Assembly: GCA_045577075.1 (NCBI GenBank)
Contig: JAZNHR010000025.1
Location: forward strand, 1-64,000
Direction: 5' to 3'
Origin: SIG447 sp045577075
GTDB lineage: Bacteria > Bacillota > Clostridia > UMGS1883 > UMGS1540
Length of the DNA: 64,000 bases
Position numbers and translations under genes: made by a program. Positions 26,650 through 35,988 of this stretch are shown here, piece after piece. A model generated the notes under the pieces. The model saw nothing but the letters and a program-made list of their open reading frames with translations, did no database searches and had not been told where the DNA came from. Numbering within the stretch: position 1 is the stretch's first letter; each line of letters starts with the position of its first letter.

Positions 26650-28469
26650 GCTTTTACAATCCTTTCTGCGTCCGCGGCAAGACTTGCGGCGTCCAGCTTA
26701 TATAGTGCATAAAGTTCCTCTATAGTGCCTTGGGGGACAAACGTATCAGGGAATGCTTTGGTATATACGCGATACCCACCGAGTGCTGCGGCAATTTTTT
26801 CGCCGATGCCACCGGGGGCAGTATTATCTTCAATCGTAATGATGCGCCCCGTTTTTTTGACGGAAGCGGTAAGACAGGGAATATCAATGGGCTTTGCACA
26901 GCGTAGGTCAATTACCTCGGCGCTTATGCCTTTTTCCGCAAGAAGAGATGCGGCAGAAAGTGCCGTATGGGTCATGCGGCCGAGGGCGGCAATCGTCACG
27001 TCCGTACCTTCTCTAAGGATTGCCGCCTTGCCAAAGACAAAGGGCGGCGCGGAAAGGGGAGAAAGCGAGCCTCTCGGGTACCGAACGGCAATGGGGCCAT
27101 CATGATTTTCTACGGCATAGCGGAGCATTTCTTCCAAACCATTCAAATCTGCCGGCGCGAGCACCGTCATGTTCGGAATATGGGTCAGGAACGAAAGGTC
27201 AAAAATCCCCTGGTGGGTTTCGCCGTCACCGCCTACAACCCCTGCCCGGTCTACTGCCAGTACCACATGGCCGCCCGAGAGGGCAACGTCATGCACAAGA
27301 GAATCATAGGCGCGCTGGAGAAAAGAGGAATAGATAGAAAGCACAGGGAGCATACCGCCTGCAGCAAGGCCTGCGGAAAATGTGGCGGCGTGGGCTTCGG
27401 CAATGCCGGTGTCAAAAAAACGGTCAGGATATTTTTGCATAAATTCGCCAAGACCCGAAGAATCCGGCGTGGAAGGCGAAATGGCGACGAGATTTGGAAT
27501 TTTCTCCGCAAGGGACACGATGGTTTTGCCAAACCGAGTGCTACAGCTCTCTGCTGCAGATTTTTCGGGGGACACGGCGTGATAGAGGGAGGGCGTCTCC
27601 TCGGCAGGGGCATAGCCCTTCCCCTTTTTCGTTAAAACGTGCACTAAGACGGACTCAGAAAGTCGCTTTGCTTCTTCAAGGGTATCGCAAAGCTGACGAA
27701 TATTATGCCCGTCCACAGGGCCGAGATATCTACACCCAAGCTTTTCAAAGACAACGCCGGGCGTTACGCAATACCGCAAAAGTCGGCTGAGTTTCTTCAT
27801 CGCCAGCGCGGAGGGCTTTCCAAGTACGGGAATGCGGTGCAGAAATTCACTCGTTTCCCGCTTGACTGTATAGTAAGCAGAACGTGTACGGATTTTATTT
27901 AAGTACTGGGAAAATCCGCCCACGACCTGCCCGATAGACATTTGGTTATCGTTTAAAATGACAATGACCTTGTGCTTGCAATGGGCAATGTGATTCAGCG
28001 CTTCCATGGAAAGCCCCCCGGAAAACGCCGCATCGCCGATGACAGCAATCGCCTCGCCGCCTTTCTGCTTTAAATCCCGTGCCGCCGCAAAGCCGAGGGC
28101 GGCAGAAATGGAGGTAGAGGAGTGGCCGGTGTCAAAGCAGTCATATTCGCTTTCCGCTTTTTTGGGAAAGCCGGACAAACCGCCAAACTGCCGTAAAGAA
28201 GCAAACTGCTCTCTGCGGCCGGTCAAAATTTTATGTACATAGCTTTGATGTCCCACGTCCCATATGATTTTATCGTGGGGCACAGAAAAAATACGGTGCA
28301 GTGCGACCGTAAGCTCGACTACACCGAGATTCGAGGCAAAATGCCCCCCTGTTTTCGGAACATTTTCAATTAAAAAGGCTCTGATTTCGGCACAGAGCTT
28401 TTCTAATGTAGGCACGTCCATCGCCCGAAGTGCGGACGGGGACTCTACCGAAGAAAGAAGAGTTTCCAT
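26646..28469 (-). CDS. dxs: 1-deoxy-D-xylulose-5-phosphate synthase
   Basis: 607 residues, slightly shorter than the usual 620-640. Makes DXP from pyruvate and glyceraldehyde-3-phosphate, first step of the MEP isoprenoid pathway, with thiamine diphosphate. Visible are WDVGHQSYVHKILTGR, the GGLSGFPKKAESEYDCFDTGHSS region (in part) and the transketolase segments around DRAGVVGGDGETHQGIFD. The TPP motif, normally GDGA, reads GDAA in VIGDAAFSGG. The ribosome site lies inside the end of oapA, 1 nt away, so the two are translationally close. Confidence 0.95.
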   Translation of the reverse strand: METLLSSVESPSALRAMDVPTLEKLCAEIRAFLIENVPKTGGHFASNLGVVELTVALHRIFSVPHDKIIWDVGHQSYVHKILTGRREQFASLRQFGGLSGFPKKAESEYDCFDTGHSSTSISAALGFAAARDLKQKGGEAIAVIGDAAFSGGLSMEALNHIAHCKHKVIVILNDNQMSIGQVVGGFSQYLNKIRTRSAYYTVKRETSEFLHRIPVLGKPSALAMKKLSRLLRYCVTPGVVFEKLGCRYLGPVDGHNIRQLCDTLEEAKRLSESVLVHVLTKKGKGYAPAEETPSLYHAVSPEKSAAESCSTRFGKTIVSLAEKIPNLVAISPSTPDSSGLGEFMQKYPDRFFDTGIAEAHAATFSAGLAAGGMLPVLSIYSSFLQRAYDSLVHDVALSGGHVVLAVDRAGVVGGDGETHQGIFDLSFLTHIPNMTVLAPADLNGLEEMLRYAVENHDGPIAVRYPRGSLSPLSAPPFVFGKAAILREGTDVTIAALGRMTHTALSAASLLAEKGISAEVIDLRCAKPIDIPCLTASVKKTGRIITIEDNTAPGGIGEKIAAALGGYRVYTKAFPDTFVPQGTIEELYALYKLDAASLAADAERIVKA

Positions 28470-28470
28470 A

Positions 28471-29040
28471 TTATTTCCTGCTTTTCTTTAGTCGGAATGA
28501 AAACAGTGCAAGAAATTTACCGATATAAAAAACAAATTGGTTGCACTGATTGATCGCAATGGTTTTCCCGAGGGCTTTGCCACCCACCGTCAGGGCGGAA
28601 ACGGTGCCCGTAACAAACAGGCTTGTAAGGAGCGAGGGGAGAGAGTAATTCGTTACAAGCTGAGAAGCGATAAAGCTACCCGTGGCACCGCTTACGATGC
28701 CGCAGATATCCCCTACAACGTCATTACAAAAGTTTGAAACCTTTTCCGCATTGCGTATAAGGCGAATGGACTCTGCCGCTCCGCGGACACGGTTTGAAGC
28801 CATGGCGTGAAACGGGGCTTCTGCCGCCGTGGTGACTGCAATGCCTAAAATATCAAATATAATACCGAGAAATACGATGGTCAGCAAAATCAAAAACGCC
28901 ACCGTCATGGCCACATTCCCAAGGAGAGAAGAGGTTACAACGGTAATGGAAACAGAAAGAAAAAAGGTTAAAAGAATCGTCGTAATAATCCAGGACACGC
29001 TTACCTTTCGGCGCAGCGTGTGACTGCTTTTTACTTTCAT
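28471..29040 (-). CDS. oapA: OLE-associated membrane protein OapA
   Basis: 189 residues from the ATG at 29040. Four predicted membrane segments (about 13-38, 40-66, 105-127, 133-155) around a conserved cytoplasmic-looking stretch: ITTAAEAPFHAMASNRVRGA-like sequence, then ESIRLIRNAEKVSNFCNDVV. It ends in a basic tail. Position immediately 3' of the OLE RNA gene and 5' of dxs is that of OapA, the protein known to bind OLE RNA at the membrane. The ribosome site (CAGGAAA) is weak; a GTG at 29061 behind AGAGG is an alternative start. Confidence 0.82.
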   Translation of the reverse strand: MKVKSSHTLRRKVSVSWIITTILLTFFLSVSITVVTSSLLGNVAMTVAFLILLTIVFLGIIFDILGIAVTTAAEAPFHAMASNRVRGAAESIRLIRNAEKVSNFCNDVVGDICGIVSGATGSFIASQLVTNYSLPSLLTSLFVTGTVSALTVGGKALGKTIAINQCNQFVFYIGKFLALFSFRLKKSRK

Positions 29041-29094
29041 TTTCCTGCGTTTATGGGGCACATCCTCTTTCACGATACGTCTTCCTTTTATAAA

Positions 29095-29706
29095 AAATTT
29101 GGTGGTAGAATACGGAGTAAATTTTGCGGCATAGGTCCGAGACGGATTTCCCACTTCCGTGCCCGCGCGTCGCCGCTCCGGGCCGTTTCCGATTAAACAG
29201 AAGCCGAGCCAGAGGCTCGATTCGGATTGCCACTTAGTCCGCACTGCAATCCTCCGTATTCCACAGGTTACTGAACAGCCTAGGAGATTTCCTCAACAGT
29301 CAAACCGACTCTTAGCCTTTTTTGCAGATAGGATTTCAAACAGCAATATCTCCGATTTGTTGGCCGACAAATCGGGGCATGAACCGTTATCCTTCATACC
29401 CACGCAAGGCAGGCTACTCTGCCCACAGCGCCAATACGGCACCGCATGGCAGGTTTACTCCTACGCCGTACTCCGCCCTGTCGCCCACAAGGGACGAGCA
29501 GAGGTAGAAGCACGTACGCAGGTCTCCACGGAAAAGGGGTCAACGCTCGCATGCCATTGCGAATCGCCCCTAAACCTTAACCCCCAGCATCGACCCCCGA
29601 CTGGGCGTCGAAAGCCAACACCAGGAACTTCATCGATATGCCCTTCTACGGATTTTTAGGCCCGTCTTGGGAACCGGCATCCTGACTAGGATACTGCACC
29701 ACCTTT
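29095..29706 (-). ncRNA. ole: OLE RNA (ornate, large, extremophilic)
   Basis: A roughly 610-nt minus-strand transcription unit with no credible reading frame. It starts about 7 nt after a consensus promoter. It is rich in helices. The 3' domain is closed by CTCCGTATT at 29109-29117 pairing with AATACGGAG at 29252-29260, extended by GTGG/CCAC. A 13-nt self-complementary stretch, CCGATTTGTNGGCCNACAAATCGG in consensus form at 29350-29374, forms another long hairpin. Length, orientation and neighbours (oapA directly 3', then dxs and tlyA) are those of OLE RNA, which forms a membrane ribonucleoprotein with OapA and is linked to stress tolerance. The identification rests on context and size plus partial recognition, not on a model search. 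Confidence 0.86.
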
Positions 29707-29712
29707 CCATGC

Positions 29713-29741
29713 AGTATATCATATCTTTCGCACTTTGTCAA
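29713..29741 (-). promoter_or_regulatory. Promoter of OLE RNA
   Basis: TTGACA (29736-29741) and TATACT (29713-29718) on the minus strand, exactly 17 bp apart, beginning 4 bp after the prmC stop codon. No terminator separates prmC from it, so read-through from prmC is also possible. Confidence 0.92.
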
Positions 29742-29744
29742 ATT

Positions 29745-30551
29745 TTATAACGCTTTTTTTCGCCCGACAACGCATCGCGCATTGCCGCCGAGATCATATA
29801 AAATTTCGGTGTTTTCAAAGAAGGGGTCCAGTATAGCTTTGACCTGCTCCCCTTGCCTGTAGCCGATTTCAAGTCCTAGATATCCCCCGGGGGCAAGGGC
29901 GCAAAACGCTTTTTCGACAATCACGGGATAAAACAGAAGTCCATCACTGCCCCCGTCAAGGGCGGAAAAAGGCTCGAAATCGCGCACGTCCTTCGAGAGT
30001 GTAGAAATCGTATCCGTTTCAATATAGGGGGGATTGGATAGAATGAGGTCAAAGCGTGCGGGCAGCGCATCCTTTAAAATGTCCAGATGTAAAAATTCGG
30101 CCTCTACGCCGTGCCGGCGCGCATTTTTCTCACTGATTTCCAGTGCAGGCAAAGAAATGTCCGCCAAAGTCAGGGCTTTTACGGGCGTGTTTTTTGCAAT
30201 GGAAATACCAATACAGCCGCTGCCGCAGCAAAGGTCAAGCACCCGTGCGTTTTCCGCGTGCTCGATTGCCCATTCTACGAGGCGCTCCGTGTCGGGACGC
30301 GGGATGAGCGTTGATTCGTCCACATAAAACGGCAGAGAGAAAAATTCCTTTTCCCCGAGAATGTACGAAAGGGGATAGCCTGTACGCCTTTTTTCGCACA
30401 AAGCAAGAAAAGCGGCCTGCACCGCATCCGGCACAGGCTCGCTGTAAAGAAATAACAGTTTTTCACGAGGCACGCCCATACAATGGGCTAAAAGCACCTC
30501 AGCATCCAGCCGGTCAACGCCGGCAGAGGATAAAAGCTGTCTGATTACCAT
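29745..30551 (-). CDS. prmC: Release factor glutamine-N5 methyltransferase
   Basis: 268 residues. An N-terminal helical domain (AEVLLAHCMGVPREKLL) is followed by a SAM-binding domain with VLDLCCGSGCIGISIA and the catalytic NPPY motif in LILSNPPYIET. Methylates the GGQ glutamine of release factors RF1 and RF2. The start ATG overlaps the end of the DUF1385 gene by 7 nt; DUF1385-prmC is a common Clostridial pair. prfA, often next, is absent here and OLE RNA follows instead. Confidence 0.95.
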   Translation of the reverse strand: MVIRQLLSSAGVDRLDAEVLLAHCMGVPREKLLFLYSEPVPDAVQAAFLALCEKRRTGYPLSYILGEKEFFSLPFYVDESTLIPRPDTERLVEWAIEHAENARVLDLCCGSGCIGISIAKNTPVKALTLADISLPALEISEKNARRHGVEAEFLHLDILKDALPARFDLILSNPPYIETDTISTLSKDVRDFEPFSALDGGSDGLLFYPVIVEKAFCALAPGGYLGLEIGYRQGEQVKAILDPFFENTEILYDLGGNARCVVGRKKAL

Positions 30552-31465
30552 TTGTCATCCTCCGGATTCCCCGTCAGCGTTTCGGAAAGGGCGGCGATGG
30601 CACATTCGATTTGCCCGTCGTCAGGCTCAATGGTGGTAATGTGCTGGAGCCACACACCGGGGGCAGAAATGATGCGGGTGAACGCATTTTCGTGGCGGCC
30701 GGCAAATTTAATCAGCTCATAGCCGATACCGGCAACAATGGGAAGTGTTAAAAGCTTAATGCCTGTGCGGACGAGGGGATTATCGGCAGTAATAAACATG
30801 GAAATGATAATGCCCACCAGTAGCACCAAAATCATAAACGAAGTGCCGCATCTCGGGTGAAAACGGCGCATTTTTCGCACGTTCTCTACCGAAAGGGGCA
30901 GGCCTGCCTCATAGCAAAATATGGTTTTATGTTCTGCACCGTGGTACATAAAAGTGCGGCGCATATCCTTCATAAGTAGCATAGCGCACATGTAGCCTAC
31001 AAAAATGAGAATGCGAAGGCCCCCTTCAAAAATGCCACGCCAGATGCCATTGTCAAGAGAAGGCACCGCGTCCGCCAAAAGGCGAAAGAGAAGGGACGGC
31101 AGGTAAATAAACAGACCTACGGAAAGAAGCAGGGCAAACACAACGCTTGCCACCATAAAAAGGCTCATGATAAGCTTGTTCTTTTTTTCGTCCTTTTCCT
31201 CTTCTTCCTCAAGCCCTGCAATTTCTGCCGAGCGCATCAGGCACTTATACCCGTAGCGCAGGGAATCAATCATGTTAAAAATACCGCGAACGAAGGGAAG
31301 CTTAAAAAACTTTGCCCTGTTGTTTTCGGGGGTGGGCATGGTTTCAAGGACAATTTCCCCTTCCGGATTTCGTACTGCCATGGCAGTTGTTTTCGGTCCG
31401 CGCATCATAACGCCTTCTATAAGCGCCTGGCCGCCGATGCTTGTTTTATGTGTAGATGGTTTCAT
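30545..31465 (-). CDS. DUF1385 domain membrane protein
   Basis: 306 residues from the ATG at 31465 (AAAGGAG upstream). The conserved start SIGGQALIEGVMMRGPKTTA and the MYHGAEHKTIFCYEAG and RFHPRCGTSFM segments define DUF1385. Four or so membrane segments between residues 105 and 250. In other Firmicutes the gene lies with rpmE and prmC; the function is unknown. Confidence 0.93.
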   Translation of the reverse strand: MKPSTHKTSIGGQALIEGVMMRGPKTTAMAVRNPEGEIVLETMPTPENNRAKFFKLPFVRGIFNMIDSLRYGYKCLMRSAEIAGLEEEEEKDEKKNKLIMSLFMVASVVFALLLSVGLFIYLPSLLFRLLADAVPSLDNGIWRGIFEGGLRILIFVGYMCAMLLMKDMRRTFMYHGAEHKTIFCYEAGLPLSVENVRKMRRFHPRCGTSFMILVLLVGIIISMFITADNPLVRTGIKLLTLPIVAGIGYELIKFAGRHENAFTRIISAPGVWLQHITTIEPDDGQIECAIAALSETLTGNPEDDKW

Positions 31466-31507
31466 ATCGTAATAACTCCTTTGTGTTTTGCATCCTTTCT
31501 TCCTTAT

Positions 31508-31536
31508 AGTATAGCAGAAAAGAGTGTGGCGCACAA
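31508..31536 (-). promoter_or_regulatory. Promoter of the DUF1385-prmC unit
   Basis: On the minus strand TTGTGC (31531-31536) and TATACT (31508-31513), 17 bp apart, 43 bp before the start codon. Confidence 0.65.
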
Positions 31537-31569
31537 GAGATTTTTCCCGAATTTATAATTTGTTAAAAA

Positions 31570-32103
31570 TTAGTCGGCAAAATACAAAATCTCGTCCAAG
31601 GCCTTCCGCTTTTTCGGGCGAAGGGTATCGTCTTTTGCGTAGCCGACGGCGATAATCAGCCGAATCCGATTTCCTACAGTATCGCCTAAAAGCGCCTTTA
31701 CCTTGCCCTCGTCAAACCAGCCGAGAATACAGGTGGAAAGCCCGAGAGAAGTAGCAGCAAGGCAAAGATGGGCGGTGGCAAGCCCGATATCAATCGGGGC
31801 ATACTGCTGGTCTTTGACTTTCCCTGCAATGGAAGCGGCAAGGGTGGCGCGTTCTTCGGAAATGACGATAAAGGCAGGGGCGTCATTTGTAAATTTATTC
31901 ATGCCCATCCCCTGTGTGCACTGCGCAAGTGCCTCTCGTTTTTCGCCCGATACCACCGTAAAGCGCCAGGGCTGGGAGTTACAGGCGGACGGGGAAAGAC
32001 GGGCTGCCTCTACCATGTGGCAGAGCAGTTCTTTTTCTACGGGGCGGCTGTCAAAATTACGGCAGCTTTCCCGTTTTTCTATGAGTGTAAAATAGTTCTG
32101 CAT
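31570..32103 (-). CDS. Nitroreductase family protein
   Basis: 177 residues. The FMN-binding nitroreductase fold is indicated by EKRESCRNFDSRPVEKELL at the start, the ARLSPSACNSQPWRF motif and LGLSTCILGWFDEGKVKALL. The short form of about 170 residues usually acts as an NAD(P)H-dependent flavin reductase with unknown substrate. It stands alone between the ger operon and the DUF1385 gene. Confidence 0.92.
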   Translation of the reverse strand: MQNYFTLIEKRESCRNFDSRPVEKELLCHMVEAARLSPSACNSQPWRFTVVSGEKREALAQCTQGMGMNKFTNDAPAFIVISEERATLAASIAGKVKDQQYAPIDIGLATAHLCLAATSLGLSTCILGWFDEGKVKALLGDTVGNRIRLIIAVGYAKDDTLRPKKRKALDEILYFAD

Positions 32104-32160
32104 GAAAAACCCTCCTTTTTGCTTAGTATATCACACGGGAGGAGAAAAGACAACAGATAC

Positions 32161-33243
32161 TTACACTTTTTCCCTCTTAAGACGGCGAATGGCGGCGACA
32201 AGGAGCGTAATAAGCGGCAGGAGCATTTCAAAAACACCAAAGAGGTAGGCACCCATATTTCGAAACCAGTCAGGAAGCGTAAGGCCTGAACGGAAGAGAT
32301 ACATAGCAGAAAGAATAGCCGCGGCAGAAAGAAACAAAAGGCATATACCGCGTTTTTCAAAGGTTTTTCCCAAGGTATCCTCCGCTGCCCGAATGGTGGC
32401 ACAAAGAAGAACACTGATTTTAAAAACGCGCATGATAATTAGGGTAAAGGCAAACACGATTTCAAGACGGGAAAAAACGTTCATTAGATTGATAAGGCGA
32501 ATTGCCTCGTACGTCGGCTCCGTCAAATAGGAAAGACCAATGCCGAGGGTGGCAATGTCCCGAAGAAAGGTGACGAGAAGATACGCACTGCCAAGGAGCA
32601 GTCCCCAGAGAAAGCCTTTTTTTACGTTCGCCTTTCTGTCCGCATACGGTAATAAAATCAAAAAAACGATGATTTCGCAAAGGGGTGCGGCGGCAAGGAC
32701 GAAGGACCCTTGGGCGTATTTTTGCACGCCCAGTGTAAGAACGGGCAGAAAATTTTTAAGTTCCATGTTCGGAATGAGAAGAAGGGAATTTAAAAGGAGT
32801 GCGGAGGCCATGAAAACAAAGAATAAAAAAGCATTTCTTAGAATCACCACAATCCCCAGCTTTGCCGCGGCGGCACAGACGGCGGTGACTAAGATGAGGG
32901 TGACGAGCATAGGCGTTTCGGGCATAATAAATCCGGTAAAAAAGTCCCCGATATTTCGAAGGCTGACTGCTGTAAACCCGAGACAAAACAGGGTGTACAC
33001 CGCGTTTAAAAGCCGCCCGAGATGTTTGCCGTATACGAGGCTGTGTATCTCCAGGAGCCCATAGCCGGGGAAACGCCGGATTAGTAGGATGTAAACGCCA
33101 ATCACGGCAAGGCTTAGAAGAAGTGCTAAAAGGGCGGTAAGCCAGGAATCCTGAAAAGTAATTTGCGTTACAAAAACGGTAAAGAGAGAGGAACCGCCAA
33201 TGAAGGTGGCAATCCCGAAAAGAAGCTGACGTGTGGTAAACAT
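32161..33243 (-). CDS. Spore germination permease, GerAB/GerKB family
   Basis: 360 residues with ten membrane segments of the amino acid permease fold, starting TTRQLLFGIATFIGGSSLF. In GerA-type receptors the B subunit recognises the germinant in the inner membrane of the spore. It is the third gene of the ger operon, 12 nt behind gerC. Confidence 0.92.
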   Translation of the reverse strand: MFTTRQLLFGIATFIGGSSLFTVFVTQITFQDSWLTALLALLLSLAVIGVYILLIRRFPGYGLLEIHSLVYGKHLGRLLNAVYTLFCLGFTAVSLRNIGDFFTGFIMPETPMLVTLILVTAVCAAAAKLGIVVILRNAFLFFVFMASALLLNSLLLIPNMELKNFLPVLTLGVQKYAQGSFVLAAAPLCEIIVFLILLPYADRKANVKKGFLWGLLLGSAYLLVTFLRDIATLGIGLSYLTEPTYEAIRLINLMNVFSRLEIVFAFTLIIMRVFKISVLLCATIRAAEDTLGKTFEKRGICLLFLSAAAILSAMYLFRSGLTLPDWFRNMGAYLFGVFEMLLPLITLLVAAIRRLKREKV

Positions 33244-33255
33244 ATGGTTCCTCCT

Positions 33256-34398
33256 TTATTTTACCGGCCTACCGATGCGTCCCGAGGAGTCAATTTTCGT
33301 TTTGACCTCCACCCGAACGGGCAGGTTATGAAATTCTGCATCTTGCATCGTTTCCCAGACTTTGGGGTGATAGCGGTAAAGTACGTCTGAAAATCCGAAA
33401 ATATCTGCCCGAAGCTCCTGGCTTTTTTGGAGACAGGCACGGATTTCGCCTTCAATTTCTCCGGCAAATGCTCCGAGGAGACGGTCAACACCCTCTTTTG
33501 TGGTATAATTTCCCTTACCCCGTTCGCTCCCGAGGGCACCCTCTGCCTCTGCCTCCAGTACCATGGTAACGTTTTGGTTTTCGTCCACTTCCGCGCGAAT
33601 ACCGCCTTTGGCGCGAATGACCTCAATGCCCACCTTGTCCTCGTCCATGGGCACCATGAGGACTGCCTGTTCCACTTCGTTCATCGTCCAAAGAAGGCCG
33701 CGCGTTTCACGCTCGGAAAGCTCACCAATCATCTTATCACCGTCAAAAACGGCAGTTCCCGTCATGTGGAGCACGTCCTCGCCTCCCGAGTTATCAATTT
33801 CAATAATAGGAATGAGAGGTGCGCCTTTTTCGGCGGCAAGCTTATTCATATAATCGAATACCGTCACCGTCATACCCGTAGAAAGCTGCTTTTGGGCCTG
33901 AATCAGGTCATGGATGTGCAGTGCCGGTATACTTTGAAAGCCGGCGTTTACGTCCAGTACATCTGCACCCTTGCCACGGGCTACCAGCAGATGCATGTCT
34001 AGACGCAGCTCATGGTCACGCAGGAAAAAGTCCATATAATTGCCAAGACCCTCTTCCGCCGTTTCCTGCCCGAAAATGACTACATAATTATGTGCCATGT
34101 AGAGCTTGGAGCCGGACTTTGAAACAGAGGAACGAATGGAGGGAAACACATATTCTCCCGTAGAGGAAAGATTTAAGTAGGGCTTTTGGTCACCGCCGCC
34201 GCTTTTTCCTTCGCTGGCGGCGCTTATGGTGCGCGTGTTGGCAATCTGGGCGGTAATTTCGATTTCATCTTCCTTTTCGCCTTTGTCCACAGCAAAGCCC
34301 ATCACGATTGCAATTTTGCCGATTTCCCGTCTGTTCCAGCAGCCGCAAAGGCTAAGGCACAGAAAAAAGGATAAAAGTATGGCTAGCGTTCTTTTCAT
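33256..34398 (-). CDS. Spore germination lipoprotein, Ger(x)C family
   Basis: 380 residues from the ATG at 34398 (AAAGGAG upstream). The lipobox LCGC places Cys20 at the mature end, followed by WNRREIGKIAIVMGFAVDKG, the standard GerC beginning. The C-terminal segment DIFGFSDVLYRYHPKVWETM is also typical. It forms the receptor together with the A and B subunits and overlaps nothing; gap to gerA 11 nt. Confidence 0.93.
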   Translation of the reverse strand: MKRTLAILLSFFLCLSLCGCWNRREIGKIAIVMGFAVDKGEKEDEIEITAQIANTRTISAASEGKSGGGDQKPYLNLSSTGEYVFPSIRSSVSKSGSKLYMAHNYVVIFGQETAEEGLGNYMDFFLRDHELRLDMHLLVARGKGADVLDVNAGFQSIPALHIHDLIQAQKQLSTGMTVTVFDYMNKLAAEKGAPLIPIIEIDNSGGEDVLHMTGTAVFDGDKMIGELSERETRGLLWTMNEVEQAVLMVPMDEDKVGIEVIRAKGGIRAEVDENQNVTMVLEAEAEGALGSERGKGNYTTKEGVDRLLGAFAGEIEGEIRACLQKSQELRADIFGFSDVLYRYHPKVWETMQDAEFHNLPVRVEVKTKIDSSGRIGRPVK

Positions 34399-34409
34399 GG
34401 CGACTCCTT

Positions 34410-35957
34410 TCAAGGTTTACTACGCCTGGGATTGCGCCGGGCGAGATTTGAAGGGCGCGTTAAAAGCCAGCGAAGGGGCAGGCGGAAAAGTGCGTCCTTG
34501 TTATCGGCAAGGTGAAAGGGAACAGCAGGGGAAAGATAGGGAATGCCAAAGGAGGACAGGGCGCCAAGGTGCAAAAGGAGAAGGAGAAGCCCCAGCGTCA
34601 GCCCCAGCCCCCCGAACACACCGGCAAGGAGCAAAAATAAAAGACGTAAAATCATGGAAGCGTTTGCCTGCGCCGGCGCGGCAAAGGCGGAAACGGCGGT
34701 GATGGCAACGGCGATGACCATGGGCGCACCGATGATGCCGGCACTAACTGCCGTTTCCCCGATGATAATGGCACCTACCATGCTCACCGCCTGCCCTGCA
34801 GGACGGGGCAGGCGAATACCGGCTTCTTTTAAAATCTCAAACACAATAATCATAATCAGCGCTTCAATGACGGCAGGGAAGGGCGTGTTGCCCTCTGCCG
34901 CCGCCATGGAAAGGAGAAGCTCCGTGGGGATAAGCTCTTGGTGAAACGTCGTCAGCGCTACATATAAAGGAAGCGCCAAAATACTAATCATAAACGCCGA
35001 GAACCGCACCATACGAAGAGCGGAGGCGAAAAGGGGCGCAATATAGTAGTCCTCCGTCGTTTGAAAATTCTCTACAAAAAAAGAGGGAGCAGTTAGAACG
35101 TAGGGAGAGCCATCCACGATAATTGCCACCCTGCCTTCGAGGAGCTTGCCTGCCACGGCGTCGGGCTTTTCGGAGCTTGCCATGGTGGAAAAGAAGGGGG
35201 AGCCGGGGTCGGCAATGTACTGCTCTATATAGCCGGAGTCTAAAATGCCGTCGGTATGAATGGTCGTGAGCCGTCGCCGCACCTCTTCCACAAGGGAGGG
35301 GTCGGCAATGTTTCGGACATAGCAAATGGTGATGTAGGTATTCGTCTTTTCGCCGACAATCATCTGCTCTAAGGTAAGAAACGGGCTTTTAATCTTGCGG
35401 CGCAAAAGGGCGGTGTTTGTCCGCATGTTTTCCACAAAGCCTTCTCTAGGTCCACGGAGAACCGATTCTGTCTGCGGCTCCTCGACGCTTCGCTGGGGAA
35501 AGCCCTTGGCGTTTATGATAATCGCGCCCGGAATACCGTCAATAAGGACGGCTGCGTCCCCGGATAAAACCCCTTGGATAAGGTCGCCGAATTTCTCAAT
35601 GGGGCGGCTTTCGCCTGCTGTCATGTATAGGCTTTGCACTTCTTCCATGGTGCGGGGACGTACTGCTTTTTCTTCGCCGACAAAGCCGTCATACATCAGC
35701 GGCTTTACAATTTCCAGCGCAACGCGGTCCGCACGAATCAGCCCGTCAACGCAAACCATGACGGCCTCCGTTCGGCTTTGCCCAAATTGAAAACGGCGCA
35801 AAATCACATCGCCGCTGCCGCCAAACATATCTTTCACCAGTTTTATATTCACAGCCAGCTTTTTTTCAATTTTCATATTTTCCCAAGGGTTGTCGTCAAT
35901 CCCGAAAGCGTCGTGTCTGGAAGAAAGTGCGTTTAAGATGGCAGCCAATTTCTTCAT
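34410..35957 (-). CDS. Spore germination protein, GerAA/GerKA family
   Basis: 515 residues. A long hydrophilic N-terminal part (about 1-290, with the conserved EVVRRRLTTIHTDGILDSGYI-type segment, here EEVRRRLTTIHTDGILDSGY) precedes five or so membrane segments and a LPRPAGQAVSMVGAIIIGET motif. This is the A subunit of a GerA-type nutrient receptor or germinant-gated channel. First gene of gerA-gerC-gerB. AAAGGAG precedes the ATG. Confidence 0.94.
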   Translation of the reverse strand: MKKLAAILNALSSRHDAFGIDDNPWENMKIEKKLAVNIKLVKDMFGGSGDVILRRFQFGQSRTEAVMVCVDGLIRADRVALEIVKPLMYDGFVGEEKAVRPRTMEEVQSLYMTAGESRPIEKFGDLIQGVLSGDAAVLIDGIPGAIIINAKGFPQRSVEEPQTESVLRGPREGFVENMRTNTALLRRKIKSPFLTLEQMIVGEKTNTYITICYVRNIADPSLVEEVRRRLTTIHTDGILDSGYIEQYIADPGSPFFSTMASSEKPDAVAGKLLEGRVAIIVDGSPYVLTAPSFFVENFQTTEDYYIAPLFASALRMVRFSAFMISILALPLYVALTTFHQELIPTELLLSMAAAEGNTPFPAVIEALIMIIVFEILKEAGIRLPRPAGQAVSMVGAIIIGETAVSAGIIGAPMVIAVAITAVSAFAAPAQANASMILRLLFLLLAGVFGGLGLTLGLLLLLLHLGALSSFGIPYLSPAVPFHLADNKDALFRLPLRWLLTRPSNLARRNPRRSKP

Positions 35958-35988
35958 TTTAGGGGCTCCTTTCGCACGCTTTTTGCAA

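Noticed and set aside
29159..29659. Plus-strand 166-codon frame in the OLE region
   Set aside because: Opposite to the promoter and RNA, no RBS, low-complexity composition; caused by the structured RNA gene.
29095..29706. tmRNA or SRP RNA as the identity of the large RNA
   Set aside because: No tRNA-like ends, no tag reading frame, no SRP GGAA/GCAG core; size and neighbours fit OLE.
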